Shown in pieces: positions 14,541 to 24,100 of a stretch of DNA of 42,330 bases. The notes below the pieces were generated by a model. It was not told the DNA's origin and made no database searches. It saw only the letters and a program-made list of their open reading frames with translations. The number at the start of each line of letters is the position of its first letter. The first letter of the stretch is position 1. The stretch is taken from positions 1 to 42,330 of the forward strand of contig JADFNK010000012.1 in assembly GCA_022563405.1 (NCBI GenBank), read 5' to 3'. The position numbers and the translations under genes were made by a program. The stretch comes from Gemmatimonadota bacterium (GTDB lineage Bacteria > Gemmatimonadota > Gemmatimonadetes > Longimicrobiales > Gaopeijiaceae).

Positions 14541-16622
14541 ATCGGCCTCCCCAAGGCTCTTCAGAACGGCGAGATCCTCCGTCGCCTGCGCCTGCGGTTG
14601 CGGCGTTCCACCACCGCCGGGCCCCTGGCCCTCGCCACCACCATCGGTCTGCTCACTGGAGTCGCGGCGATCGGACTCCGGTGGATGATTTCCGGGGTGC
14701 AGTGGCTGTTTTTCGATCAGGCAGGCCGCTTTATCGAGGTCTCGACACCGCTCCCTGCGTGGGTGCCCCTCGTTCTCGCCCCAGCGGTAGGCATGGTGTT
14801 GGTGTCCTGGATAGTCCGTCGCTGGGCTCCGGAGGCCCAAGGGCATGGCATCCCGGAGGTCCAGTTCGCTGTGCGACAGCGCGGGGGACGTATCCGCCCG
14901 CGTGTGGCGATCGTGAAGGCGTTGGCGTCCGCGCTCTCCATCGGGTCCGGCGGATCCGTAGGGCGTGAGGGTCCGATCGTCCAGATCGGGTCGTCCATCG
15001 GGAGCACGATCGGCCAAGTCGCAGGATTGGGCGCCAGCGAGGTACGGATCATGGTGGCCGCGGGCGCGGGCGCAGCCATCGGGGGCACGTTCAGCGCGCC
15101 CATCGCGGGGGTGCTCTTCGCCATGGAGGTGATCCTGGGTGGGTTCGCCTCTCGGTCCTTCGGCTTGGTGGTGGTTTCGTCCGTGGCGGCCACGGCGGTG
15201 GTGCAGTCGGTTCTGGGCACGGAGCCCTCCTTCAGCCTCGTCGAGCAGTTTACCCTCGTCAGCAACTGGGAGTTCGGGCTGTATCTGGGACTCGGTGTCA
15301 TCACCGGCATCGTGGCCCTGGTCTACGTCTGGATGGTGTATCAGACGGAGGAACGCTTCGAACTGTGGGCGATCCCGTTCTGGGCCAAAGCGCTCCTGGG
15401 CGGCCTGGCGGTGGGAGCCATCGGGGCGTTCGGGAGTCCCCACATCTTCGGCGTCGGACATGAGGGGGTCGAGCTCGCGCTCGCCGGAGCACTCGGCGTC
15501 GGCACGATGGCCATGCTCGTGATCCTGAAGATACTCGCTACTTCGATCACCCTCGGCGCCGGTGGTTCCGGCGGAGTGTTCGCTCCGGCGCTCTTTATCG
15601 GGGCGATGACCGGAGGCGTCTTCGGCTCGCTGATGGGCTTGCTGTTCCCCACGGTGACGGCGTCTCCCGGCGCCTATGCTCTGGTGGGCGCCGCCGCCGT
15701 GTTCGGCGCAGCGGCCCACGCCCCCATGACGGCGATCGTCATCCTCTTCGAGATGACCGATAACTACCGGATCATCCTCCCTCTCATGTTGGCGGTGGTG
15801 CTCGCGCAGATCATCGCCTCACGCCTCAACCCGGACTCCATCTACTCCATCAAGCTCCGGAGGCTGGGTGGGTTCCGACCCTCCCAGGGTGAGATGGGAA
15901 CACTCGACATCCTTCTGGTAGCCGACGCCATGGAGGAAGAAGTGAAGAGTGTACCCGAGTCCATGGGCCTCGATCAATTGGCTGAGTTGGTGCGGGATGA
16001 GCACGCGCGGAGTTGGGTGGTCCTCAATGAGGAGGAGCGCCTGGTAGGAATCGTGGCTCTGGCCGATCTGGAGCGGTCCATCGTCGCCGGAGGGTCGGAA
16101 GAAACGGTCGGAGACATCATGACCACGGCGGTGGAGACCACTTTTCCCGCCGAGACGCTTCGGGACGCCTTCGGACGATTCAGCGCCCTCGGTGCCTATC
16201 AGATGCCCGTCGTGGATCCGGAGGACCGGAGTCGTGTTGTCGGCGTGTTGAAGCGGGCCGAGATGATCTGGGCGTTCAAGGAGTTGGCGGACGAGCACCA
16301 ACGGCTGCTGAAGCGTACCCAGGCCTTACCACCCGACGCAGGCGGGGATTCGGTTCACGTGGCGCTCGAGGTGGGCCCATCCCACACCGACATCTGCTTC
16401 CGCCCCATCCGCGAAATCAAGGTGCCGCCCCAAGCTCTCATCGCGCTTCTGCGGCGCGGGGATCGGGTCGTGGTGCCGAGGGGCTTCACACGGGTCGAGC
16501 CCGGAGACGTACTGACCTTCATCACCACACGCCGCCATCGGTCGACCCTGGAGGCGTGGATCGCCACCACGACGCGGGGACCCGTCAGGTCGGAAGACCC
16601 TCCAAGTTCCTCTCCCGGATAA
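14529..16622 (+). CDS. CLC chloride channel/antiporter with CBS and RCK-C domains
   Basis: The 697-residue protein has a CLC membrane domain (about residues 25-430) with GSGGSVGREGP near 139-149, including the gating glutamate Glu147, and GAGGSGGVFAPALFIGA further on. This predicts a Cl-/H+ exchanger rather than a channel. The helix near 110 carries the G-x-P (HGIPE) signature. A CBS pair follows (DAMEEEVKSVPE...; DIMTTAVETTFPAETLRDAF), and the C-terminal ~80 residues form an RCK_C/TrkA-C-like domain (VPPQALIALLRRGDRVVVPR; VEPGDVLTFIT). The nucleotide or ion sensing implied by these domains is inferred. ATG 14529 is preferred to the in-frame TTG 14493. The gene converges with mscS (29-nt gap). 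Confidence 0.9.
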   Translation: MTFGIGLPKALQNGEILRRLRLRLRRSTTAGPLALATTIGLLTGVAAIGLRWMISGVQWLFFDQAGRFIEVSTPLPAWVPLVLAPAVGMVLVSWIVRRWAPEAQGHGIPEVQFAVRQRGGRIRPRVAIVKALASALSIGSGGSVGREGPIVQIGSSIGSTIGQVAGLGASEVRIMVAAGAGAAIGGTFSAPIAGVLFAMEVILGGFASRSFGLVVVSSVAATAVVQSVLGTEPSFSLVEQFTLVSNWEFGLYLGLGVITGIVALVYVWMVYQTEERFELWAIPFWAKALLGGLAVGAIGAFGSPHIFGVGHEGVELALAGALGVGTMAMLVILKILATSITLGAGGSGGVFAPALFIGAMTGGVFGSLMGLLFPTVTASPGAYALVGAAAVFGAAAHAPMTAIVILFEMTDNYRIILPLMLAVVLAQIIASRLNPDSIYSIKLRRLGGFRPSQGEMGTLDILLVADAMEEEVKSVPESMGLDQLAELVRDEHARSWVVLNEEERLVGIVALADLERSIVAGGSEETVGDIMTTAVETTFPAETLRDAFGRFSALGAYQMPVVDPEDRSRVVGVLKRAEMIWAFKELADEHQRLLKRTQALPPDAGGDSVHVALEVGPSHTDICFRPIREIKVPPQALIALLRRGDRVVVPRGFTRVEPGDVLTFITTRRHRSTLEAWIATTTRGPVRSEDPPSSSPG

Positions 16623-16651
16623 CTTCCTGCTCGTTGGGGCGACTCGACGAA

Positions 16652-17704
16652 TCACTCGTCGACCGTCGGCTCACCACCTCCCTTCATTATCACCGTCCGG
16701 ATCGGGAACGGGATCTCTATACCTTCGTCGCCGAAGCGCTGGTGCAACCGCTTGATGAACTCGTGTTTCACGGGACCCTGGCTTCTGAACTCACGCACCA
16801 TCATGCGGACATCGAAGTTTATGCTGGAGTCCCCGAAGGTGTGGTAACGCACGATGGGGTCTTCCCCCGGCACACCGCCGTCGACCTCGCCGAGCACCTG
16901 CTTGGCCACTTCCAGCGCGACAGCCTCCACGTGCTCCAAGTCGCTGTCGTAGCTCACACCGATTTCGAGAGTCACCCACAGCGCCTTCCTGGGCATCGAA
17001 AAATTCTTCACGATCGAGGATGCAAGCAACGAGTTGGGCACCGTGACGAGGTTGCCGTCGGGGAAGGTCTGGATGGTCGTGTTCCGGCCCTTCACGTCGG
17101 TCACCCACCCCTCTTCTCCTGAAGACAGACGGATGTAGTTCCCCTGTTGCACCTGCTTGGACAGGATAATCTGTATTCCGGCGAAGAGATTCCCCAGCGT
17201 GTCCTGGAGTGCGAGCGCGATCGCGATTCCTCCGATCCCCGCTGCGGTGATCAGCGCCGTGATGTCGATCCCGAGGTTCTGGAGGATGATGAAGAGCCCC
17301 AGGATCCCGACGGCCATCCGAGCGAGGTTGGTGACCAGCGTCGGCGACTTGATCGCTCCGCCCGCGCGACCCGAAAGCATCTCCACCACTCCCCCGACGG
17401 CCCGCATCGCGGCGACCACGACGGAGCCGAGCACGAAGACCATGAGCACGTTTTGAGTCGTGCTCACCAGCAGCGGGCCCGGAGTGCCCACGTTGAGCGC
17501 GAGGTAGACACCACCGGCGACCAGCCAGATGGTCCCCACCCCACGGAGGGACCCGATGATCATCTCGTCCCACTTGAAGCGAGTCCGTTCGGCGAGCTTG
17601 TGTGCCCGCCGGATGATGACCAACTCCAACAGTAGGCCCAAAACGAAGCCCCCCAGGACGAAACCGAGGCGTTGAACCCACGGGTTCTCGAGGAATTCGG
17701 TCAT
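16652..17704 (-). CDS. MscS-family small-conductance mechanosensitive channel
   Basis: The 350-residue protein has about four to five N-terminal transmembrane segments, then the MscS pore helix and beta domain: GIGGIAIALALQDTLGNLFAG (in parts), IILSKQVQQGNYIRLSSGEEGWV (in parts), NTTIQTFPDGNLVTVPNSLLASSIVKNF (in parts), and a C-terminal alpha/beta domain starting LWVTLEIGVSYDSDLEHVE. It is a different subgroup from the YbdG-like channel 2.2 kb away. Its start overlaps the ridA stop by 4 nt (ATGA), so it is the last gene of the minus-strand run from 20.8 kb. Role: osmotic safety valve, by family. Confidence 0.92.
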   Translation of the reverse strand: MTEFLENPWVQRLGFVLGGFVLGLLLELVIIRRAHKLAERTRFKWDEMIIGSLRGVGTIWLVAGGVYLALNVGTPGPLLVSTTQNVLMVFVLGSVVVAAMRAVGGVVEMLSGRAGGAIKSPTLVTNLARMAVGILGLFIILQNLGIDITALITAAGIGGIAIALALQDTLGNLFAGIQIILSKQVQQGNYIRLSSGEEGWVTDVKGRNTTIQTFPDGNLVTVPNSLLASSIVKNFSMPRKALWVTLEIGVSYDSDLEHVEAVALEVAKQVLGEVDGGVPGEDPIVRYHTFGDSSINFDVRMMVREFRSQGPVKHEFIKRLHQRFGDEGIEIPFPIRTVIMKGGGEPTVDE

Positions 17705-18090
17705 GACGGGATGTGTGCGATGAGGTCGATTTCCACTGCCACGCTCTTGGGCAAAGCCCCGGCCTGCACCGTCGCCCGAGCAGGGCGATGATCCCCGAAG
17801 TGTCTCGCGTAGACTTCGTTCATCTCTACGAACGTACCCATGTCGGCGAGATACACCGTCGTTTTGACCACGTCATTCAGAGACCCGCCCGCCTCGCGAA
17901 GAACGGCGATCAGGTTGTTCAGGACCCGATCGGTCTGTTCGACGATTCCACCCTCGACGACCTCTCCGGTAGCCGGGTCGATCGGAATCTGGCCGGACGC
18001 AAAGACCCACTCCCCCGCAACCACAGCTTGGGAGTAGGGGCCGATGGCAGCCGGCGCTTCAGGTGTATCAATGAACTTAAAGTTGTTCAT
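17701..18090 (-). CDS. ridA: RidA-family imine/enamine deaminase
   Basis: The 129-residue protein is a full-length RidA (YjgF/UK114) member, which hydrolyses reactive enamine/imine intermediates from PLP enzymes. Signatures: APAAIGPYSQAVVAG near 12-26, VFASGQIPIDPATGE near 29-43, NNLIAVLREAGGSLNDVVKTTVYL (in parts, near 58-81), and the family end RPARATVQAGALPKSVAVEIDLIA with the active-site arginine near 105. Its ATG lies inside the last codons of hldA (14-nt overlap) and its stop overlaps the mscS start. The neighbours do not explain the deaminase; the linkage is probably operonic convenience. Confidence 0.93.
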   Translation of the reverse strand: MNNFKFIDTPEAPAAIGPYSQAVVAGEWVFASGQIPIDPATGEVVEGGIVEQTDRVLNNLIAVLREAGGSLNDVVKTTVYLADMGTFVEMNEVYARHFGDHRPARATVQAGALPKSVAVEIDLIAHIPS

Positions 18091-19066
18091 GCAGCTCCGC
18101 CTTCGTCACGGTCGCCACGCCGGGCTTCGACACCTGGACAGCGGCCGCGTGGTTCGCCAGAACGGCCGCCTCGGACATCGACGCCCTGAGAGCCAGCGCG
18201 AGCGAAACCACCGCGGTCACGGTGTCCCCCGCGCCTGAAACATCGAAGACGGCCCGGTCCGACGCGGGGAAAAGTGTGGTGCCCTCACCGGCCGAACACA
18301 ACACCATGCCTCGCCTGCCCAAGGTCAACAGCAGATGCTCGCAGTCCAGCCGCGAGCGTGCCCCCTCCATCCAGTCGGCGTCCTCGGGACGAACAGCCTC
18401 TCCCAACGCATCCTCCAACTCCTTTGCATTCGGCTTGAATACGGTGGCCGACCCGTATCCGAAGAATCGCCGACTCTTCGGATCCACGATCGCGGGCACG
18501 CGCTTCGCCTTGGCACCGTCGAGCACCTCCTGGATGATCTCGGGAACCAGCACACCCTTATCGTAGTCCTCGAGCACGATCGAGGCACAGACGGCGAGTC
18601 CCTTTCGGATTTCTGTTCGAAGCAGCCGGGCGGTGCCTGGGCTGACGTCATCCGAGTCCTCCCGGTCGATGCGCACGACCTGTTGGTGACCCGCCAAGAC
18701 CCGGGTCTTTACGGTTGTCGGCCGCTCTGCGGCTTCCACCAGGCCTTCGATGCCCACCCCGAGTCCTTCGAGGCGCTCTCGGAGCTCATGTCCCGCATCA
18801 TCACTGCCCACACAACCGACCACGTCGCACTGAGCGCCAAGTGCAACGATGTTGGCCGCCACGTTGGCGGCGCCGCCCACGCTCGCCCATTCCTTTTCAA
18901 CTTGAACGACGGGTACCGGGGACTCCGGCGAGATCCTGGTCACCGAACCCGAAACGTACCGATCGAGCATGAGGTCCCCGACGACGAGCACCCGCGCCTG
19001 CTCAGACCGATCCAGAATACCTTTGATGCGGCTGACACTGATGCGGCCGAGAGGGCCCGCCCCCAC
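18077..19066 (-). CDS. hldA: D-glycero-beta-D-manno-heptose-7-phosphate kinase
   Basis: The 329-residue PfkB-family kinase corresponds to the N-terminal half of HldE (RfaE1); it phosphorylates D-glycero-D-manno-heptose-7-phosphate at C1. Visible: VLVVGDLMLDRYVSG at 26-40, the GGAANVAANIVALGA substrate/ATP segment at 64-78, SIVLEDYDKGVL at 162-173, KPNAKELEDA near 211-220, and the catalytic GAGDT anion hole with Asp281. Length fits a stand-alone kinase without the adenylyltransferase, which is encoded separately at 3.2-3.7 kb. GTG 19066 overlaps the TlpA-like stop by one base (TAGTG). The first ~10 residues are weakly conserved, so a slightly later start is possible. Confidence 0.92.
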   Translation of the reverse strand: MGAGPLGRISVSRIKGILDRSEQARVLVVGDLMLDRYVSGSVTRISPESPVPVVQVEKEWASVGGAANVAANIVALGAQCDVVGCVGSDDAGHELRERLEGLGVGIEGLVEAAERPTTVKTRVLAGHQQVVRIDREDSDDVSPGTARLLRTEIRKGLAVCASIVLEDYDKGVLVPEIIQEVLDGAKAKRVPAIVDPKSRRFFGYGSATVFKPNAKELEDALGEAVRPEDADWMEGARSRLDCEHLLLTLGRRGMVLCSAGEGTTLFPASDRAVFDVSGAGDTVTAVVSLALALRASMSEAAVLANHAAAVQVSKPGVATVTKAELHEQL

Positions 19067-19578
19067 TACTCTAGGGTTTGCTCCAGGGCTTCGAGAAATT
19101 CCACGTCTCCTTCCGGGATCGGACCCAGTCGGGTAAAACGAACCACCCCTTCTCCGTCGATGAGGAAGGACGCGGGTAACCCGATGGCGACGAAGACATC
19201 GGTGCTCACCATATCGGGATCGAGCAGGATATCGTAGGTAACGCCCATCTCTTCGAGAAAGTCGTTCACCAAGTCGAGGGCGGAAGGAGAGTCGACGGAA
19301 ATTCCCACGATCATGAGGCCGCGATCCTTGTTTTCCTCATAGACGGACTGAAGATAGGGCGTCTCGAACCGGCAGGGGGCGCACCACGTGGCCCACAGGT
19401 TGACCAGGATCGTCTGCCCCGCGTAGTCGGCGAGAGCGACGGTGCGTTGGCCGTCGAGCGACAGCGCCTCGAACTCCGGTGCCGGATCCCCGACCTGCGG
19501 CGGCGCGGGCAGACCTTCCGGGACACACGCCGAAACCCAAAGCAGCGTGGCGAGCGTCGCACCTAAAACCCGGGTCAT
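19066..19578 (-). CDS. TlpA-like thioredoxin-fold lipoprotein
   Basis: The 170-residue protein has a lipoprotein signal ending in WVSAC (Cys18). Its AhpC/TSA-thioredoxin domain opens with VGDPAPEFEALSLDGQRTVAL near 28-48, and WATWCAPCRFETPYL near 61-75 holds the redox-active CAPC. The cis-proline segment is GLPASFLIDGEGVVR near 132-146. Both redox residues are cysteine; no UGA replaces them. It should be a periplasm-facing, membrane-anchored thiol-disulfide reductase. Its ATG overlaps the BNR gene stop (ATGA) and its stop overlaps the hldA start, so it may serve the Cys-rich BNR protein encoded just upstream. Confidence 0.9.
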   Translation of the reverse strand: MTRVLGATLATLLWVSACVPEGLPAPPQVGDPAPEFEALSLDGQRTVALADYAGQTILVNLWATWCAPCRFETPYLQSVYEENKDRGLMIVGISVDSPSALDLVNDFLEEMGVTYDILLDPDMVSTDVFVAIGLPASFLIDGEGVVRFTRLGPIPEGDVEFLEALEQTLE

Positions 19579-20813
19579 CGTAGAGCCTCCTTTGTCCTAG
19601 CCACTCTCACGCGTCGACCATTCCCCGTCTCGGTCCACGCAAAAACCACTCGGCCCATGCCGTCTCGAATCATTTGTGGGAACCCGCTGTCCCGCGCTGC
19701 AGATATCGTCGTCACAAGCAATTCCTCTCCTGTTCGGCCGTCTGGCCACACCTGGCGCACCAGTATCTCCGCTACGCGGGGCCGCCGCTCCACCCACATG
19801 ACCAGCGCCGAGCCACTCTCGAGCCACAACACATCGACCCGTCCGAGAGACGTCCCGTCGTCGACGCGGATCGGTTCCCCGAAGTGTACACCACCGTCGG
19901 AGGAAAATGCCACCTGTGTCTTACGTTGGTTTCCGACACCGGTAAACCACGCGACTACGAGCTCGTCCTCTCGAGCCGCCACGGCCGGGCCGTTTATCGG
20001 GCAAGCCGGAATCACCCAACCGTCTCGATAGACCGGCGTACCCTCGGTCCACTGCCCGTCAACCAGACGGGTTACATAGATGTCTCGCACTTCCCCCTCG
20101 GACCGATCCCGGTAGACCACGACGGGGCCGGACGCCGAGACGGCCACGTCCGTCTGACAACAGTCACACACACGCTCGTCGAGGAGCGCCTCCGAACCGG
20201 GGACTCCATCCCGGTCGAGGGGGCGGTATCGTAACCCCATCGCCCCCGGGATGCCTTTCTTTCCATCCGTGTCGACCGAGTTCCGCGCATCCAGCCAAAC
20301 CAGACCGATTCCCCCGTCGTCCAGCGTGAATTTCGAGACGAAGCCGTGCTCCGTGCGAGTCTCATCCGTATGAGGCGTCCACGGATCGGTCCACGTAAGA
20401 CCTCCATCCGCGGACCGGGCGACACGAATCGCATAGTCGTATCCCCGGTCCGGGCCACGGACGAGCCAGTGAGCCACCAGCAGATCCGCTTCCAGGATTT
20501 CAACCCCGGCGAAATCCGCCCAATTGACGAAAAATCCTCTCGCCTCCGTCGAGCTGGCGACCGTATGAGCGGGACCCCACCCGGCATCATCGATGATGGC
20601 CGTTTTAACGGACCAGGTGTCTCCGCCATCACTTTCTTGCCAGCTCAGTACAACCTTGTCCCCCTGGGTGGACAATCCAGGCCACAAACTGCCCTCTCCG
20701 AGGGGCGGGCTCAGTGATTCGATCTCACCAAGAGTGATACCACGCGGACCCATATCGACGCAGGCCGTCGCGCTCAGAAATGTCGCCAATATCGCTATCC
20801 GAAAGGATATCAT
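19575..20813 (-). CDS. BNR/sialidase-like propeller lipoprotein with CDCC motif
   Basis: The 412-residue protein has a lipoprotein signal ending in LSATAC (Cys18) and a six-bladed propeller with Asp-box motifs (SADGGLTWTDP near 134-144; SSDGGVHFGEP further on). Sialidase catalytic residues are not obvious, so I call it only a propeller. A cysteine cluster CDCC at 216, 218 and 219 and a second site ACPINGP with Cys271 look like a metal or disulfide centre. ATG 20813 is chosen for the signal peptide and its GAGGAA ribosome-binding site; the frame could begin seven codons earlier. It heads the run BNR-tlpA-hldA-ridA-mscS. Substrate unknown. Confidence 0.75.
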   Translation of the reverse strand: MISFRIAILATFLSATACVDMGPRGITLGEIESLSPPLGEGSLWPGLSTQGDKVVLSWQESDGGDTWSVKTAIIDDAGWGPAHTVASSTEARGFFVNWADFAGVEILEADLLVAHWLVRGPDRGYDYAIRVARSADGGLTWTDPWTPHTDETRTEHGFVSKFTLDDGGIGLVWLDARNSVDTDGKKGIPGAMGLRYRPLDRDGVPGSEALLDERVCDCCQTDVAVSASGPVVVYRDRSEGEVRDIYVTRLVDGQWTEGTPVYRDGWVIPACPINGPAVAAREDELVVAWFTGVGNQRKTQVAFSSDGGVHFGEPIRVDDGTSLGRVDVLWLESGSALVMWVERRPRVAEILVRQVWPDGRTGEELLVTTISAARDSGFPQMIRDGMGRVVFAWTETGNGRRVRVARTKEALR

Positions 20814-20865
20814 CGGTTCCTCGTATGCAGACAAAACCAGACATCAGGGGCCCCATCAGTCACAG

Positions 20866-20889
20866 GCAAGAATCTTGCAGCCGCAAGAT
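20866..20889. promoter_or_regulatory. Two mutually exclusive hairpins
   Basis: ATCTTGC (20872-20878) can pair with GCAAGAT (20883-20889) across a 4-nt loop. Its CTTGC part can instead pair with GCAAG (20866-20870) across a 3-nt loop. Three alternating arms of this kind allow two exclusive structures, as in attenuators or operators. Direction of action is unknown. Confidence 0.45.
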
Positions 20890-20933
20890 ACCGGAGTAAA
20901 GGGCCACGAGTGGAACTCCTGGGGCCGTACCGG

Positions 20934-20949
20934 GGGTTCCGTGGAACCC
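20934..20949. promoter_or_regulatory. Perfect 7-bp inverted repeat
   Basis: GGGTTCC (20934-20940) and GGAACCC (20943-20949) are separated by 2 nt. The 2-nt gap favours a dyad protein-binding site over an RNA hairpin. No T run follows, so it is not a classical terminator. Confidence 0.5.
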
Positions 20950-21117
20950 ACGGGCCGTTACCGCGGGTTCCTGGGTTGGGCGATTCGAGTTCGGGTGACC
21001 GAAAGAGCGATGACCGGTTCTCTCAAATGGAGAGCACCTATGCCCGTGAATTGGTTCGCCCGGCGTTAAGGCAGTAACTTGGACAAACGCGAAAGCAACA
21101 GGCAACAGAGGAGTCCC

Positions 21118-24100
21118 ATGATTCTTCACACTCGTTCGCACACGTCGACGTCGGGCTCCGGAACCCCTCGCCGCGTCCTCCTCGGCGCGCTGCTTTTGGC
21201 CATGGCCATCACTGCCCTCCCGGCTTCGGTGTCCGCTCAGTACTTCGGGCGAAACAAGGTCCAGTACGAAACGTTCGACTTCAAGATCCTCAAGACCCCT
21301 CATTTCGACATCCATTTTTATCCGGAAGAGGGGGAAGCGGTCGAGGACGCGGCGCGTATGGCTGAGCGCTGGTACGAACGTTTCGCGCGCCTGTTTCAGC
21401 ATGAGTTCGAACAACCCAAGCCCATCATTCTTTACGCGGACCACCCCGATTTTCAGCAGACGAATACACTATCCGGCACTCTGAGCGAGGGCTTGGGAGG
21501 TGTCACCGAATCGCTCAAGAATCGTGTGATCATGCCTCTGACCGGGTCGTACGCTGCTACCGACCACGTCCTCGGGCATGAGCTCGTTCACGCATTCCAA
21601 TACAACTTGGCACAAGGCCGGTCCGGTGCCGGGATACGCGGGCTGTCACTCCTCCCCCTCTGGGTCGTCGAGGGGATCGCGGAGTACTTGTCGGTCGGAC
21701 GAGAAGACCCGCTCACGGCCATGTGGCTTCGCGACGCCATTCGAAGGGGAGAGATGCCCACGCTCCGGCAACTGAGCTCCGGAGACATCTTCCCGTACCG
21801 GTTTGGGCACGCGTTCTGGGCCTTCATGGGAGGCCTTTATGGTGATGACCGTATCGCGGACATATTCCGAAGGGCGCTCCGCATCGGGTGGGAGCCCGCC
21901 CTCAGTCAAGTAATCGGCATGAGCTCGGACACTCTCTCGGTCAGGTGGAGAGAGGCCGTCGAGGCCGAGTACTTGCCCCTCATGGCCGGAAGACAGGCTC
22001 CGGGTGAGTCCGGAGCGCTGCTCCTGGCTCCATCCACTGGGGCAGGGCGCCAGAACGTTGCTCCCTCAGTGAGTCCAGACGGAAGCCTGGTCGCGTTCCT
22101 GTCCGAGAGGGATCTCTTTGGGTTCGACCTTTTCCTGGCCGATGCGCGGACCGGTGAGATCCGGAAGAAGCTGGTCAGCGCCAACTCCGATTCTCATTTT
22201 GATGCGTTACGGTTCATCGACTCGGCGGGAGATTGGTCGCCGGACGGCACCCAGTTCGTCTTCTCCGTGTTCGCCGATGGCAACAACGAGCTGGCGATCG
22301 TGGATGTGGAGAGCGGTGATGTCACAGATAAAATCCCCCTCGAGGGCATCGGGGCGATCACCAGTCCGGCCTGGTCCCCGGACGGTCAATTCATCGCCTT
22401 TTCCGGGCTCACCGGGGGCATAAGCGACATCTATACTTGGGATGTCGTCACGGGCGCGCTGATACAGCACACCGATGACAAACACGCCGACCTTCAGCCC
22501 ACCTGGTCGCCAGACGGATCGACGATCGCCTTCGTCTCCGATCGTGGAGCGATTACGGACTTCGAGACCCTCGAGTACAGTAAGCCGCAGATCGCATTCC
22601 TGGACGTAGCCTCCGGCCGGGTGTCCGTGCTCAGCATCTTCGGTGAGGTCAAGCACATCAACCCGCAGTATTCGCCGGACGGCCGTAGCCTTTACTTCGT
22701 CTCGGACCAGGACGGCTTCAGCGATATCTACCAGTACACGTTCGATTCTGGGGACGTTCGCCGTATCACCCGGCTGCAGACCGGCGTGAGCGGGATCACC
22801 GGAATGTCGCCGACCATGTCCGTGGCCCGTGACGCCGGAACGATCCTCTTCTCCGTGTTCGACGCAACCGAGTTCCACGTGTACAGCCTACAGGCCGGCG
22901 AGGCCGACGCGGGGGGCGAAACGATCTCGATATCCTCCTCACCGCAAGCGGGGCGTCTCCTCCCGCCGACGGAGCCGGAACGGTCGAGCCGCATCGCCAG
23001 TTACCTCGCTGATCCGCTCCTGGGCCTGGTACCGACAGGAACCTATCTCGTCGAGAACGCGATCGACTATGACGCCTCGCTCTCGCTCGATTACTTGGGG
23101 CAACCTTACATCGGCGTCGGCACCGACCGATTCGGGGCCTATGCCTCCGGCGGGGCTTCGGCGTATTTCACTGATATGCTCGGGAATCGGACGCTCGGCG
23201 TCATGGTTCTGGCTCAGGGGACCTTCAAGGACATCGGCGGGCAGGCCTTTTTCGTAAATCAGGCGAAACGACTCAATTGGGGCGTAAGCGGCGGTCGGAT
23301 CCCCTACCTGCAGGGTTACGCGTTCCAAACATTCAACCCCGACGGCACGCAGAGCATCACAGAGGTACTCCAGCGCATCTACGTGAGCCAGGCCAGTCTG
23401 ATGGGGGCCTATCCGTTCTCCACCACACGTCGTGTGGAGGCCAACATCGGGGTCCAGCGCTACTCCTACGACACTGAGCAGCGGGAATCGGTCTTCGACA
23501 ACGGTTTCTTTATCGGAAGCATAGTAACGCCGCTCCCGTCCCGACCCGCCGTCAATCTCGCCTCGGTTTCCGTCGCTCTGGTCGGCGACAAATCGAATAG
23601 CGCCTTCACGGGACCCGTGTCGGGCGGGCGTTTTCGGCTGGAAGTGGGGCAGTCCGTGGGCTCCGTAAATTTCACGTCTCTCGTCCTGGACATCCGACGT
23701 TACTTCAGCCCCAACAACAGCATCACGTTTGCGGCCCGAGCTCTTCACTTCGGCCGCTACGGAAACAATCTGGATATCGACCGGAGCACGGCGAGCATTC
23801 AACCCTACTTCTTGGGGTACGAGACGTTCATTCGTGGGTACGCGTTCGAAAGTTTCCAACCGGGGGAATGTGCGGCAACGCAGTTGGAACCGGGTGCCGT
23901 TGTGGGTAGCTGCCCCGGGTTCGATCGTCTGTTCGGTCACCGCCTCGGGGTCGTGAACCTCGAGATGCGGATACCGCTCTTCGGGACCGAGCGTTTCGGG
24001 CTCATCAACTTCCCGTACCTGCCCACTACAATCTTCACGTTTGCCGACGCCGGAGTCGCCTTCAACAGTTTTGACGACGTGAGATTCGAGTTTGTACGCT

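Larger units (their letters stand above)
20814..21117. other. Divergent control region with several inverted repeats
   Basis: This 304-nt gap separates the BNR gene (minus) from the protease-barrel gene (plus) and must contain both start signals. I see no clear gene and no convincing -35/-10 pair. It holds hairpins at 20872-20889 and 20934-20949, plus an imperfect direct repeat (gggccgtaccg... at about 20922 and 20952). A GAGGAG ribosome-binding site lies just before ATG 21118. Confidence 0.6.

Noticed and set aside
19066-19578. TlpA-like protein as a selenoprotein partner of selC
   Set aside because: Both active-site residues are encoded as cysteine and the frame has no internal UGA.
20860-21444. 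Minus-strand open frame over the start of the protease-barrel gene
   Set aside because: It is antisense to a well-supported signal peptide and protease domain and has no recognisable features of its own.
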